A stretch of DNA of 64,000 nucleotides from Mycolicibacterium sp. lyk4-40-TYG-92 (lineage in GTDB: Bacteria > Actinomycetota > Actinomycetes > Mycobacteriales > Mycobacteriaceae), in NCBI RefSeq assembly GCF_030209435.1, contig NZ_JARVRX010000012.1, positions 42,492 through 106,491 on the forward strand, in the 5' to 3' direction. The stretch's first letter is position 1; every line of letters begins with the position of its first letter. The notes below the pieces were generated by a model. The model ran no database searches. It was not told the DNA's origin and saw only the letters and a list, made by a program, of their open reading frames with translations. Made by a program: the position numbers and the translations under genes. Of the stretch, positions 40,155 through 48,340 are shown one piece after another.

Positions 40155-41423
40155 GTGGGCATTGCAAGCGACGGATACAGCGACTTCGACCGGCAGCGGC
40201 TGGTCGGGGAGGGCACGAAGAGCGCCACGCTGCCCGGAACCGATGCCGGACACCGCACGGATTTCGCGCGTGACCGGGCCCGTGTGCTGCACAGCGCCGC
40301 GCTCCGCCGGCTCGCCGACAAGACCCAGGTGGTCGGACCCCGTCAGGGCGAGACGCCACGTACCCGGCTCACCCACTCGCTCGAAGTGGCCCAGATCGGC
40401 CGTCACATGGCCGTCGGGCTGGGCTGTGATCCCGACCTGGTCGACCTCGCCGGTCTGGCCCACGACATCGGCCACCCGCCCTACGGCCACAACGGCGAAC
40501 GCGCGCTCGACGAGATCGCCAAGCCGTTCGGCGGGTTCGAGGGCAACGCCCAGAACTTCCGCATCCTGACCCGGCTCGAGCCGAAAGCGCTTGACGCTGA
40601 GGGCCGTTCGGCCGGGCTGAACCTGACGCGGGCCGCGCTGGATGCCGTGATCAAGTACCCGTGGTTCCGCGAGGACCGTGTGAAGTTCGGCTTCTACGAC
40701 GACGACGCGGCCGCCGCTGCCTGGGTGCGCGAGGGTGCGCCCGCCGAGCGGCTGTGCCTGGAGGCCCAGGTCATGGACTGGGCCGACGACGTCGCGTACT
40801 CCGTGCACGACGTCGAGGACGGCATCATCTCCGGCCGCATCGACCTGCGCGTCCTCGCCGACGCGGACGCGGCAGACACCCTGGCCCAGCTGGGCGCCCG
40901 GTCACATCCGACCGTCACGCACGATGACATGCTGGCGGCCGCCGCCCGGTTGTCGCAGCTGCCCGTGGTCACCGCCGTCGGCAAGTACGACGGTTCGGTC
41001 GCGACGTCGGTGGCGCTCAAGCGGCTCACCAGTGAGTTGGTCGGCCGGTTCGCCAATGCCGCCGTCACCGAGACCAAGAAGCAGGCGGGCCGCGCGACGA
41101 TGCGCCGTTTCGAAGCCGAGCTCGCGGTGCCGGCCCTGGTCCGGGCCGAGGTGGCGGTGCTCAAGATGCTGGCCCTGCAGTTCATCATGTCCGACCACCA
41201 GCACCTGCAGATTCAGGCCGATCAGCGCACCATGGTCCGCGAGGTCGCGCTGTCGCTGTGGGGGCAGGCCCCGGCGAGTCTCGACCCGCAGTTCGCCGCC
41301 GAGTTCGCGCTCGCCGACGACGACGGTGCCCGCCTGCGGGTGGTCGTCGATCAGATCGCGTCGTACACCGAGACCCGGCTGGAACGGGTCCACGAGGCGC
41401 GCTCGCCGCGGCCGCTGGACTGA
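40155..41423 (+). CDS. dgt: Deoxyguanosinetriphosphate triphosphohydrolase-like protein
   Basis: This 422-residue HD-domain phosphohydrolase has the metal motif H...HD...D: RTRLTHSLEVAQIG (near 70), GLAHDIGHPPYGHNGE (near 105) and a later VMDWADDVAYSVHD. It hydrolyses dNTPs to deoxynucleosides and triphosphate. The GTG start at 40155 was chosen because the following SDGYSDFDRQRLV matches the start of mycobacterial Dgt; upstream in-frame codons lack homology. It sits directly before dnaG (25 bp), the conserved Rv2344c-Rv2343c pair. Confidence 0.94.
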   Translation: MGIASDGYSDFDRQRLVGEGTKSATLPGTDAGHRTDFARDRARVLHSAALRRLADKTQVVGPRQGETPRTRLTHSLEVAQIGRHMAVGLGCDPDLVDLAGLAHDIGHPPYGHNGERALDEIAKPFGGFEGNAQNFRILTRLEPKALDAEGRSAGLNLTRAALDAVIKYPWFREDRVKFGFYDDDAAAAAWVREGAPAERLCLEAQVMDWADDVAYSVHDVEDGIISGRIDLRVLADADAADTLAQLGARSHPTVTHDDMLAAAARLSQLPVVTAVGKYDGSVATSVALKRLTSELVGRFANAAVTETKKQAGRATMRRFEAELAVPALVRAEVAVLKMLALQFIMSDHQHLQIQADQRTMVREVALSLWGQAPASLDPQFAAEFALADDDGARLRVVVDQIASYTETRLERVHEARSPRPLD

Positions 41424-41448
41424 ATCCAGCGCCGCCTACACTGGGCGC

Positions 41449-43338
41449 GTGGCCGGCCGGATTCCTGATCGCGATATCGCGGCCATTCGTGAACGCAGCC
41501 GCATCGAGGACATCGTCGGCGAGCATGTGCAACTGCGGCGCGCGGGTGCCGACTCGCTCAAAGGCCTGTGCCCGTTCCACGATGAGAAGTCGCCGTCGTT
41601 CCACGTGCGGCCCAACCACGGGCTGTTCCACTGCTTCGGCTGTGCCGAGGGTGGTGACGTCTACGCGTTCGTGCAGAAGATCGAGCACGTCACCTTCGTC
41701 GAAGCCGTCGAACTGCTCGCCGACCGGCTGAACTACACGATCAGCTACGAGGGGTCGTCGACCACCAATGTGCAGCGCGACAAGGGCAGCCGCAGCCGGC
41801 TGCTCGCCGCCAACACCGCCGCGCAGGAGTTCTACGCCGAGGCGCTGCAGTCGGCAGAAGCCGCAGCCGCCCGCCAGTACCTGATCGACCGGAACTTCGA
41901 TGCCGACGCGGCCAAGCGCTTCGGCTGTGGATTCGCCCCGTCGGGCTGGGACACCCTGACAAAACACCTGCTGCGCAAGGGATTCACCTTCAAGGAGCTG
42001 GAGGCCGCCGGGCTGTCCCGGGAGGGCCGCCGCGGTCCGATGGACCGGTTCCACCGCCGGCTGCTCTGGCCCATTCGGGGTGCGACGGGTGAGGTGATCG
42101 GGTTCGGTGCCCGCCGCCTGTTCGACGACGACCACATGGAAGCCAAGTACGTCAACACACCGGAAACGGTGTTGTACAAGAAATCCCACGTGCTGTTCGG
42201 TCTCGACCTGGCCAAGCGTGACATCGCCAAGGGCCATCAGGCCGTCGTCGTCGAGGGCTACACCGACGTCATGGCCATGCACCTGGCCGGGGTGACCACC
42301 GCGGTCGCATCCTGCGGTACGGCCTTCGGCGACGAGCACCTGTCGATGCTGCGGCGACTGATGATGGACGACAACTTCTTTCGCGGCGAGCTCATCTACG
42401 TTTTCGACGGCGATGCCGCCGGACGGGCCGCCGCCGTGAAAGCCTTTGAGGGCGAACAGAATCTGACCGGCCAGTCGTTCGTGGCGGTGGCCTCCGACGG
42501 CATGGACCCGTGCGATCTGCGGCTCAAGGCCGGCGACGGCGCGCTGCGGGATCTGGTGGCACGCCGAACGCCGTTGTTCGAGTTCGTGATTCGCACCGCG
42601 CTGGAAGAGTATGACCTGGACAGCGCCGAGGGCCGCGTCGCGGCGCTGCGGCGGTGCGTGCCGTTGACGGCCCGGATCAAAGACCCCACCCTGCGCGACG
42701 AGTACGCCCGTCAGCTCGCCGGCTGGGTGGGTTGGGACGATGTGGCGCAGGTGATCTCGCGGGTGCGCGAGACCGCCAAGTCGGGTCCTGCAACGTCGAA
42801 GCGGGATGCCCGGCGTCCGTCGGCGCCGACCGCCCCGGCAGCGGCGGTGGGGCGCCCGAACCCGAAAGACCCGACGCTGTGGCCGCAGCGCGAGGCGCTC
42901 AAGTCGGCTCTGCAGTACCCCGCGATGGCCGGCCCGGTGTTCGACGGGCTGCCGGTCGACAGCTTCACCCATCCCGGGTACGCCGTCGTCCGGCAGGCGA
43001 TCACCACGGCAGGCGGGACGTCGTCCGGTCTGGGCGGTGGGGAATGGATCGAGGCGGTCCGGACGGCTGAACCGGCGGCGGCGAACCTGATCAACGAACT
43101 GTCGGTCGAGGCGTTCCAGGCCGAAGACGACAAGCTGCCGCGCTACATCGCGAGTGTGCTGGCCCGCCTGCAGGAGGTCTGGGTCGGCCGCGAGATCGCC
43201 GAGTTGAAGTCGAAATTGCAGCGCATGTCGCCGGTCGAACAGAGCGACGAGTACCACGCGTTGTTCGGCGACCTCGTCGCCATGGAACAGTACCGGCGCA
43301 GCCTGTTGCAGCAGGCCAGCGGCGACGACCTCAGCTGA
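41449..43338 (+). CDS. dnaG: DNA primase DnaG
   Basis: This is a 629-residue primase. The N-terminal zinc domain has CPFHDEKSP...FHCFGC (C-x2-H-x17-C-x2-C, near 40-65). The TOPRIM core has VVEGYTDVMAMH and ELIYVFDGDAAGRAAA, and the C-terminal region (about 480-629) would bind DnaB helicase. It makes RNA primers for replication. The start was set at GTG 41449 (AGRIPDRDIAAIRE), matching relatives (639 in M. tuberculosis); the long upstream open frame lies inside dgt. A poorly conserved Ala/Pro/Lys linker lies near 445-475. Confidence 0.96.
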   Translation: MAGRIPDRDIAAIRERSRIEDIVGEHVQLRRAGADSLKGLCPFHDEKSPSFHVRPNHGLFHCFGCAEGGDVYAFVQKIEHVTFVEAVELLADRLNYTISYEGSSTTNVQRDKGSRSRLLAANTAAQEFYAEALQSAEAAAARQYLIDRNFDADAAKRFGCGFAPSGWDTLTKHLLRKGFTFKELEAAGLSREGRRGPMDRFHRRLLWPIRGATGEVIGFGARRLFDDDHMEAKYVNTPETVLYKKSHVLFGLDLAKRDIAKGHQAVVVEGYTDVMAMHLAGVTTAVASCGTAFGDEHLSMLRRLMMDDNFFRGELIYVFDGDAAGRAAAVKAFEGEQNLTGQSFVAVASDGMDPCDLRLKAGDGALRDLVARRTPLFEFVIRTALEEYDLDSAEGRVAALRRCVPLTARIKDPTLRDEYARQLAGWVGWDDVAQVISRVRETAKSGPATSKRDARRPSAPTAPAAAVGRPNPKDPTLWPQREALKSALQYPAMAGPVFDGLPVDSFTHPGYAVVRQAITTAGGTSSGLGGGEWIEAVRTAEPAAANLINELSVEAFQAEDDKLPRYIASVLARLQEVWVGREIAELKSKLQRMSPVEQSDEYHALFGDLVAMEQYRRSLLQQASGDDLS

Positions 43339-43417
43339 GGCTTTTCTCGGCAGTAACGCGGAGAGCCACCCGCCGCGATATGGTGGGGCAGAACCGACCC
43401 CAGTGGAGAGGCCCAGC

Positions 43418-43699
43418 ATGACCATCGGAGCAACCCGGCTTTTCGCCGCAGCAGCGCTCGTGGCCACCGCAGTGGCCGCCCCCGTCATCGTGGCGCTGAG
43501 CAGCGCTCCGTCGTCGCAGACGACGGCTGACGGCGGCTGCCTGGCCTGGTTCGGCAACAAGGAAGACGGCAATTGCATGGGCCGGTCCAATGGTCAGCCC
43601 GTGAACGTGGGCACCCCGTGGGGCGTCTGGGGCCCGCAAGGCGGCATCAGCAGCGGACCGCTGCTGCCGGGCCAGTCCTGGAACCAGCCGCTCGGCTGA
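43418..43699 (+). CDS. Small secreted protein with CLAWFGNKEDG motif (DUF7155-like)
   Basis: This 93-residue precursor has a signal peptide (MTIGATRLF, then an Ala-rich core to about residue 36). The mature part contains CLAWFGNKEDGNCMG, two cysteines likely to form a disulfide, and PVNVGTPWGVWGP, a pattern I recognise from a family of small exported mycobacterial proteins. The function is unknown. GTGGAGAG precedes the ATG. It is convergent with the next gene, with 40 bp between that can fold CCCGA/TCGGG. Confidence 0.78.
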   Translation: MTIGATRLFAAAALVATAVAAPVIVALSSAPSSQTTADGGCLAWFGNKEDGNCMGRSNGQPVNVGTPWGVWGPQGGISSGPLLPGQSWNQPLG

Positions 43700-43739
43700 C
43701 GCTTCTCTCGAACCGATAACCGCCCGATCACCGGTCGGG

Positions 43740-43982
43740 TCAGTCGTGAATCGACTCCGGATGCAGGACCGTGGTCTGCGAGTCGATCGCCGTCAACCGC
43801 ACCATGTTCGGGTCCGGTGACACTTTGTCGGCCAGCTTGCGCCGGCCCGCATCCAGCATCGCCTTGGTCTTCGGGCTCTCGGTGATGGCGCGGTATGTGC
43901 CGGCGATCTGCTCGTAACGGCGACGGCCTGCCTTGGCTCCCAGAACATAGCCAACGGCCATGACGGCGACGGCTCGGATCAC
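43740..43982 (-). CDS. Small conserved protein, Rv2342-like
   Basis: This is an 80-residue protein read from GTG 43982, which has GGGAGGGG six bases upstream; the longer open frame to 44072 lacks a ribosome site. The N-terminus has one short hydrophobic stretch with GxxxGxxxG spacing (VIRAVAVMAVGYVLGAKAGR), then a basic helical region (RRRYEQIAGTYRAI). Size and position near dnaG equal Rv2342 (85). Similar short YtxH-like proteins associate with membranes; the role is unknown. Confidence 0.75.
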   Translation of the reverse strand: MIRAVAVMAVGYVLGAKAGRRRYEQIAGTYRAITESPKTKAMLDAGRRKLADKVSPDPNMVRLTAIDSQTTVLHPESIHD

Positions 43983-44140
43983 TGGACCCCTCCCTGATGA
44001 CGGTGCTTGGCTCCATCCTGCCTCACGATCGCCGATGCGTCTGGCCCGACCGGCAGCTACCAGCCGATTCAAAGATCCGCGCAGTCATACGCTAGAGTCA
44101 TGCCTCGGTTCAGGGACACGCGCCCAGGGCCGGAGCACAA

Positions 44141-44213
44141 TCCCCTGTAGCTCAATTGGCAGAGCTCCCGACTGTTAATCGGGCGGTTATTGGTTCGAGT
44201 CCAATCGGGGGAG
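44141..44213 (+). tRNA. tRNA-Asn (anticodon GTT)
   Basis: The cloverleaf folds completely: acceptor TCCCCTG/CGGGGGA, D arm GCTC...GAGC, anticodon stem CCCGA/TCGGG with loop CTGTTAA (GTT at 44174-44176), and T arm ATTGG-TTCGAGT-CCAAT. The discriminator is G; CCA is not encoded. It lies after the dnaG region, where M. tuberculosis also has asnT. Confidence 0.97.
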
Positions 44214-44219
44214 CAACAG

Positions 44220-44243
44220 TGACCAGCACTCAGGTGCTGGTCA
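44220..44243 (+). terminator. tRNA-Asn terminator
   Basis: TGACCAGCAC (44220-44229) and GTGCTGGTCA (44234-44243) form a perfect 10-bp stem with a TCAG loop and are followed by TTTT, a classical intrinsic terminator 6 bp after the tRNA. Confidence 0.9.
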
Positions 44244-44363
44244 TTTTGCATTCCGGGGTGGGTGCGTCGCGCACGGTTCGAGGCCCCTGCGCCGAGCGTG
44301 CGGCCTGACGTGATCCTGTCGGCGCGTCGCCTCGAAAAGTCCCTCGCTCGGTACGCGCGCAGC

Positions 44364-44388
44364 GTTTGGTGCCCGCACTCACGGGTAC
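44364..44388 (+). promoter_or_regulatory. SigF-type promoter
   Basis: GTTT (44364-44367) and GGGTAC (44383-44388) with a 15-bp spacer match the mycobacterial SigF consensus GTTT-N15-16-GGGTA(T/C). The -10 ends 9 bp before the ATG at 44398, so the transcript should be nearly leaderless. Confidence 0.7.
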
Positions 44389-44397
44389 CCGCTAGGC

Positions 44398-44628
44398 ATG
44401 AACGAATCGCGTACCTCGGCCGGCGCCATGGTGCCGGGCCTGGTGACCATCGCCACGAGTTTCGTGGCCCTGGTCGTCGGAGCCGTCGCGATGGTGGCCG
44501 GATATCTGACGTTCGGCGCAGTGGCGATGATTGTTTCGCTGGCCGCTGCGACTTTCGGCGCGGTGTGGTTGCTTTCCGGCATCCTGCTCGGCGAGCATCA
44601 CCAGCATCTGCACGGCCGGCACGTCTAA
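44398..44628 (+). CDS. Small two-helix membrane protein, SigF-controlled
   Basis: This is a 76-residue protein with two hydrophobic segments (about 11-35 and 38-65) and a His-rich tail (EHHQHLHGRH). No family was recognised. The SigF-type promoter just upstream suggests expression in stress or stationary phase. The short distance from the predicted transcription start to the ATG leaves no room for a ribosome site, so leaderless translation is inferred. It is followed, after an AT-richer gap, by a PRC/DUF2382 stress protein gene. Confidence 0.7.
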   Translation: MNESRTSAGAMVPGLVTIATSFVALVVGAVAMVAGYLTFGAVAMIVSLAAATFGAVWLLSGILLGEHHQHLHGRHV

Positions 44629-44796
44629 AGCCGTCGGCATAATCCAAAAGCATTTGAGAAAAAGGCATTTGAGCACCTTTTCAGTGTGACGCTGCCGCGG
44701 CACGGCGCCCGAGATCGCCGTCAACACGCCCCCGTGGGCCCGATCGGGTCCGCGGAGCAGTGGGAAACACGAGTAACGGACGAAAGGAGCGAATTT

Positions 44797-45642
44797 ATGA
44801 CGAGCATTCTGGAGCAGATCAAGGGTGCGACCGCTTATGACCCGTCTGGGGAGAAGATCGGCAAGATCCACGAGCTCTACCTGGACGGCAAGAGCAGGGA
44901 GCCCAAGTGGGCGTCGGTGCACACCGGCCTCTTCGGCGTCACGGAGTCGCTGGTCCCGCTGGCGGGTGCACAGCCAGACGGCGGGGATTCGGTGCGCGTA
45001 GCCGTGGCGAAGGAGGCGGTCAAGAACGCCCCGCACGTACACATCGGTGACCGGATCAGCCCGGCCGACGAAGCAACCTTGATGCAGTACTACGGCCTGC
45101 GGTCCGCCAGCCCGGCCGCGAAGCCGCAGTCGGCGCAGCAGCCCGACACCGAGTCCGCGCCCTCGAACGGCGGTAAGCACCTGCGGGGAGCAGCGCCGGC
45201 CCTCGGCGGCATCGGCGGGACCTCTGCGAATACGACAGCGAACACGTCGGGCCAGACCGGCTCGACCACTCACACCGGGCCGGAGATGATCCGCTCTGAG
45301 GAGCGCCTCGAGGTGGGCACCGAGCGCGCGGCGTCAGGCACGGCCCGGCTCAACAAGCATGTGGTGACCGAGCAGCGCACCGTTCAGGTGCCCGTCACCC
45401 ACGAAGAGGTGCGCGTGGAGCGCGCCGCCATCACCGATCCGGCTCAGGTCCGGGACAGCCGTCTCGCCGATGATCAACGCGAAGTGACGCTGCACGAGGA
45501 CAAGGTCGTCGTGAGCAAGGAATCGGTTCCAGTCGAACGGGTTCGCTTGGCGGTCGACGAGGTCACCGAGAACAAGCAGGTCACCGAGAACGTCCGTCGC
45601 GAAGAGATCAATGCCGAGGGCGTCGAGCGTCATCGGCGCTGA
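44797..45642 (+). CDS. PRC-barrel and DUF2382 (YsnF-type) stress protein
   Basis: This 281-residue protein has an N-terminal PRC-barrel domain (about 1-85; DPSGEKIGKIHELYLDG, EPKWASVHTG), a low-complexity linker rich in Ala, Ser, Thr and Gly (about 105-165), and a DUF2382 domain (about 167-281) containing RSEERLEVGTE, HVVTEQRTVQVPVTHEEV and ENVRREEINAEG. These proteins are induced by general stress in actinobacteria and bacilli; the biochemical role is unknown. ATG 44797 is preceded by GAAAGGAGC. A 168-bp leader holds a repeated GCATTTGAG (44650, 44665) and no clear promoter. Confidence 0.88.
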   Translation: MTSILEQIKGATAYDPSGEKIGKIHELYLDGKSREPKWASVHTGLFGVTESLVPLAGAQPDGGDSVRVAVAKEAVKNAPHVHIGDRISPADEATLMQYYGLRSASPAAKPQSAQQPDTESAPSNGGKHLRGAAPALGGIGGTSANTTANTSGQTGSTTHTGPEMIRSEERLEVGTERAASGTARLNKHVVTEQRTVQVPVTHEEVRVERAAITDPAQVRDSRLADDQREVTLHEDKVVVSKESVPVERVRLAVDEVTENKQVTENVRREEINAEGVERHRR

Positions 45643-45647
45643 CCTTC

Positions 45648-46124
45648 TCAGCCGAGCGGAGCCGACGGCGCCGGGCCCAGGTGCAGGATCGGAAACGGCC
45701 GCCCGTCGCCGTCGGTCTCCGACCGGCTCAGAGTGACGAAGCCGTGGCGGTGGTAGAAACCGACGGCCTGCGGATTCTGTTCGTTGACGTCGACCAGCAG
45801 GCCCGGATTCTTGGCGCGCGCCTCGGCCAGCAGGACGGAGCCCGCGCCACGACCACGATGCCGGTGGTCGATGAACAACATCTCCAGGTTCCCGTCGGCG
45901 ACACCCGAGAATCCGACCGGCACCCCGCCGGATTCGGCGACGGTGAGTTCGACCATCTTCAGATACTCCTCGGCCAGGCGCCGCTGGTAGAAGTCGATGT
46001 CGTCGGCGGTGAGGAAGTCGTGGGTCGCTTCGACCGCGCTACGCCAGATGCGTAGCAGCTCCGGCCATTCCGCGGGTCCATGGCAGGGACGGAGTGAGAA
46101 GTCTTGCGTCGTGGTCACATTCAC
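45648..46124 (-). CDS. GNAT-family N-acetyltransferase
   Basis: This 158-residue acetyltransferase carries the acetyl-CoA loop HRGRGAGSVLL (R/Q-x-x-G-x-G/A, near 89-98), preceded by LEMLFIDHRH and followed by VDVNEQNPQAVGFYHRHGF, the usual GNAT motif B. It resembles YjaB-type enzymes. The substrate is unknown. It lies 24 bp downstream of an ANTAR-like gene on the same strand and converges with the DUF2382 gene (5 bp apart). Confidence 0.9.
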   Translation of the reverse strand: MNVTTTQDFSLRPCHGPAEWPELLRIWRSAVEATHDFLTADDIDFYQRRLAEEYLKMVELTVAESGGVPVGFSGVADGNLEMLFIDHRHRGRGAGSVLLAEARAKNPGLLVDVNEQNPQAVGFYHRHGFVTLSRSETDGDGRPFPILHLGPAPSAPLG

Positions 46125-46148
46125 AGAATAGAGACGAACTCGGGCGTC

Positions 46149-46553
46149 TCACCAAGCGACCACGTGGTCCGGGCCTGAGCCCGGCTCGACACCGGAATCG
46201 TCCAGGGGAGTGAGCAAGTCGCCCCAATGCTTGAGCGCGGTTCGCATCGCATCGGGACGGGACCCACCTGCCAGTCGCAGGGAATGGCCACCGGAAAGCT
46301 CGACCAATGCCTCGGCAAGTACGTAAGGCGACATGTCGGCGTCGTGGGCGACCCCGATCAATTCGACGGCCGCGTCCTGCCACCGTCGCCGCTGCAATCC
46401 GACGAGGACGCCTACGGCAAGGGCCAGAACGCGACGTTGTGCCTTGTTGCCCGTGGTCGGCCACGCGCCGCCGCCGTACAGACCGGCGACGCCTCCGGGC
46501 AAATCACCGTCGTACTCCGGTGGTCTACCACCGACCGTGATCGACATGGACAT
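46149..46553 (-). CDS. ANTAR-like domain protein (putative)
   Basis: This is a 134-residue protein. Its centre (about 38-88: AVGVLVGLQRRRWQDAAVELIGVAHDA, then VLAEALVEL) resembles the three-helix ANTAR RNA-binding domain (A.G.L......A...L...A......A..LV). The match is weak: the usual Met and Ala positions are partly changed and no GAF or receiver domain precedes it. The flanking parts are Gly/Pro-rich. It could regulate antitermination or be an unrelated helical protein. It is probably co-transcribed with the acetyltransferase. Confidence 0.5.
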   Translation of the reverse strand: MSMSITVGGRPPEYDGDLPGGVAGLYGGGAWPTTGNKAQRRVLALAVGVLVGLQRRRWQDAAVELIGVAHDADMSPYVLAEALVELSGGHSLRLAGGSRPDAMRTALKHWGDLLTPLDDSGVEPGSGPDHVVAW

Positions 46554-46590
46554 TACTTACCCACGCGACGATGTCGCGAAACGCACAGCT

Positions 46591-46622
46591 ATCCGGGGCG
46601 GTGCAGGCGCACCGCCCCGGAT
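46591..46622 (-). terminator. Strong terminator hairpin of the glycoside hydrolase gene
   Basis: ATCCGGGGCGGTGC and GCACCGCCCCGGAT form a perfect 14-bp stem closed by AGGC. It lies 14 bp after the stop of the minus-strand hydrolase gene and upstream of the ANTAR-like gene. Confidence 0.88.
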
Positions 46623-46636
46623 GAGGCGGATTGAAA

Positions 46637-48196
46637 CTACTTCGTCGTGGTGTTCTTCGGCCCGGTGTTCTTCGGGCTGGAGTTCGTCGGCGCCGACTTC
46701 GTCTTCGGCGCCTGTTGCGCCGGCTTCGTCTGCGTGGACGCTGCCGGTGCCGCGGTGCCGGTAGTGGTCGACGCCGAGGTTGTGGGCGCCAACGCGTTGG
46801 GCGCCAACGCGTTTGGCGTTGCCGTACCCGATGTGGCTGCTGCCGGAGCGGCCGCGGTGACGGGTGTCGCCGACGCGGTCGCTGTCGCCGAAGGGGCCGT
46901 GGCCGGCGTTGCCGTTGCATCCGCCGTCTTCGCCGCCGCTGTGGTGTCATTCGCGACGGTGTTCGTCGTCGACTGCGTCTGGTCGGCAAGCGGTTTGGCG
47001 GTGCCACTGAGCGTCATCAGGGTCGCCGTCGGACTCGGAACTGCCGTCGGAGCCGGCGGGTCGAGCGGCTTCTGCGGATGCGTCGCGGTCCATTGGGCGA
47101 TGACGGAGGCGGCGGGCTTCGGCGTCCAATCCGTCTGGAAGACACCGAGAGTGTCCTGGTCGCTGGTGCTACCGGTGTTCCGGTCACGGGTGGTGTAGAT
47201 GAACATCGGCCCCGTGTAATTGAAGCTGCTCCAGGAGTTCAGGAAGTTGGAGATGAACGCCGCCTGCGTGTTGTTGTCGACGACCGAGGTCGGTTCCCCG
47301 TACTCGGTGGCCCAGATCTGCTTGCTGCCGTCGCCGGCCGCGACCATTTCCTGATGGATCGTCGCGAGCTGGTTGATCGGTGCCATGGGCCCGTACGGCG
47401 TGCCGTTTCCGAACGGCACCTGGTATTGGTACGGATGGAACGAGAGCGCGTCGAAATACCCCTGGGCGCCACTGTCGTACATGCCCTGGACATATGAGGC
47501 CGCGTTGATGGCAAGGCCGGGCGTGTCCGTGACCCAGCCGACCACGCCCCCGACCACCGTCGCGTTCGGGTCAGCGGCCTTGATCGCCGGATACGCCGCC
47601 TGCAGCAGCCTGGTGTACGCCGCGGGATCGGGCGTCGGGTACCAGGAGGGTGCCGCGTTGGGCTCGTTCCACACCTCGTAGGCCGATACCTTGCCGGCGT
47701 AGCGCTGCGCTACCGCGCCGGCGAACTGCGCGTACTGCGCGTTGTCCGCCGGCGGCGAGGCCACGGCCGGAGATCCCGGCGGCACCGCCCACGCCGGCGT
47801 GGCGTTGAGTACCCCGAGAATGCCCATGTTGCGGGCGGCGGCAGCGTTCACCAGGGTGTCGACGGTGCTCCAGTTCCAATAGCCCGGCGCCGGTTCGACG
47901 TTGTTCCACGGGATCAGGATCCGGACGTTCTGCACGCCGAGGGACTGCATCTCGTCGAGCGTCTTGTTGATGTCGGCCGTCGACATGCCGATGATGTCCG
48001 AGTCGGCGAATCCCACTGTCGTGTTGGAATCGGTGATTGCCGCCGAGAGCAAATAGGGCACCGGTCGCGGACCGGTGCCTGTGCTCGCAAAAAGTAAACC
48101 TGCAACCCCGACAGGCAATGCCGTCGAGATTGCCACTGTCACACCGGTCTTGATCACCGGCCTCGTGTGCTGACCTCGCTTCTGTCTATGCCACAT
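46637..48196 (-). CDS. Secreted/anchored clan GH-A glycoside hydrolase with Thr/Ala/Pro tail
   Basis: This is a 519-residue protein. A hydrophobic segment near residues 17-40 acts as signal or anchor. The catalytic TIM barrel (about 55-365) shows the GH-A acid/base in AYEVWNEPN (the NEP motif, about 175) and the nucleophile Glu in IWATEYGEPT (about 290), with RILIPWNNVEP at an early strand. The last about 150 residues are Ala/Thr/Pro/Ser-rich and end in a Lys/Asn-rich tail, probably wall-spanning. ATG 48196 has AGGGG at good spacing; an in-frame GTG lies 18 bp upstream. It is related to GH5/GH39 enzymes; the substrate is not predictable. A hairpin in the leader (48226-48249) may be regulatory. 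Confidence 0.82.
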   Translation of the reverse strand: MWHRQKRGQHTRPVIKTGVTVAISTALPVGVAGLLFASTGTGPRPVPYLLSAAITDSNTTVGFADSDIIGMSTADINKTLDEMQSLGVQNVRILIPWNNVEPAPGYWNWSTVDTLVNAAAARNMGILGVLNATPAWAVPPGSPAVASPPADNAQYAQFAGAVAQRYAGKVSAYEVWNEPNAAPSWYPTPDPAAYTRLLQAAYPAIKAADPNATVVGGVVGWVTDTPGLAINAASYVQGMYDSGAQGYFDALSFHPYQYQVPFGNGTPYGPMAPINQLATIHQEMVAAGDGSKQIWATEYGEPTSVVDNNTQAAFISNFLNSWSSFNYTGPMFIYTTRDRNTGSTSDQDTLGVFQTDWTPKPAASVIAQWTATHPQKPLDPPAPTAVPSPTATLMTLSGTAKPLADQTQSTTNTVANDTTAAAKTADATATPATAPSATATASATPVTAAAPAAATSGTATPNALAPNALAPTTSASTTTGTAAPAASTQTKPAQQAPKTKSAPTNSSPKNTGPKNTTTK

Positions 48197-48225
48197 CGAA
48201 TTACCCCTATTCACAATGGATTTCG

Positions 48226-48249
48226 CGCCCGGCTAACCCCGGCCGGGCG
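48226..48249. repeat. Leader hairpin upstream of the glycoside hydrolase gene
   Basis: CGCCCGGC (48226-48233) and GCCGGGCG (48242-48249) form a perfect 8-bp stem 29 bp before the hydrolase start. No known riboswitch was recognised. Confidence 0.45.
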
Positions 48250-48340
48250 TCTTAGACCTAGATTGGGTGCCCCGTGCAAAGTGTGGGCAAACCAGGTTCA
48301 GGTCAAAAAGGCTTGGTGCGCTTGGACGTAAGCTGGCCGC

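Noticed and set aside
44141..44213. tRNA-Asn as an integration site
   Set aside because: No copy of its 3' half or integrase gene was found in the following sequence; the tRNA is followed directly by its terminator.
48215..48340. A c-di-AMP-type riboswitch before the glycoside hydrolase gene
   Set aside because: Only one short hairpin was seen; the conserved riboswitch core sequences could not be matched.
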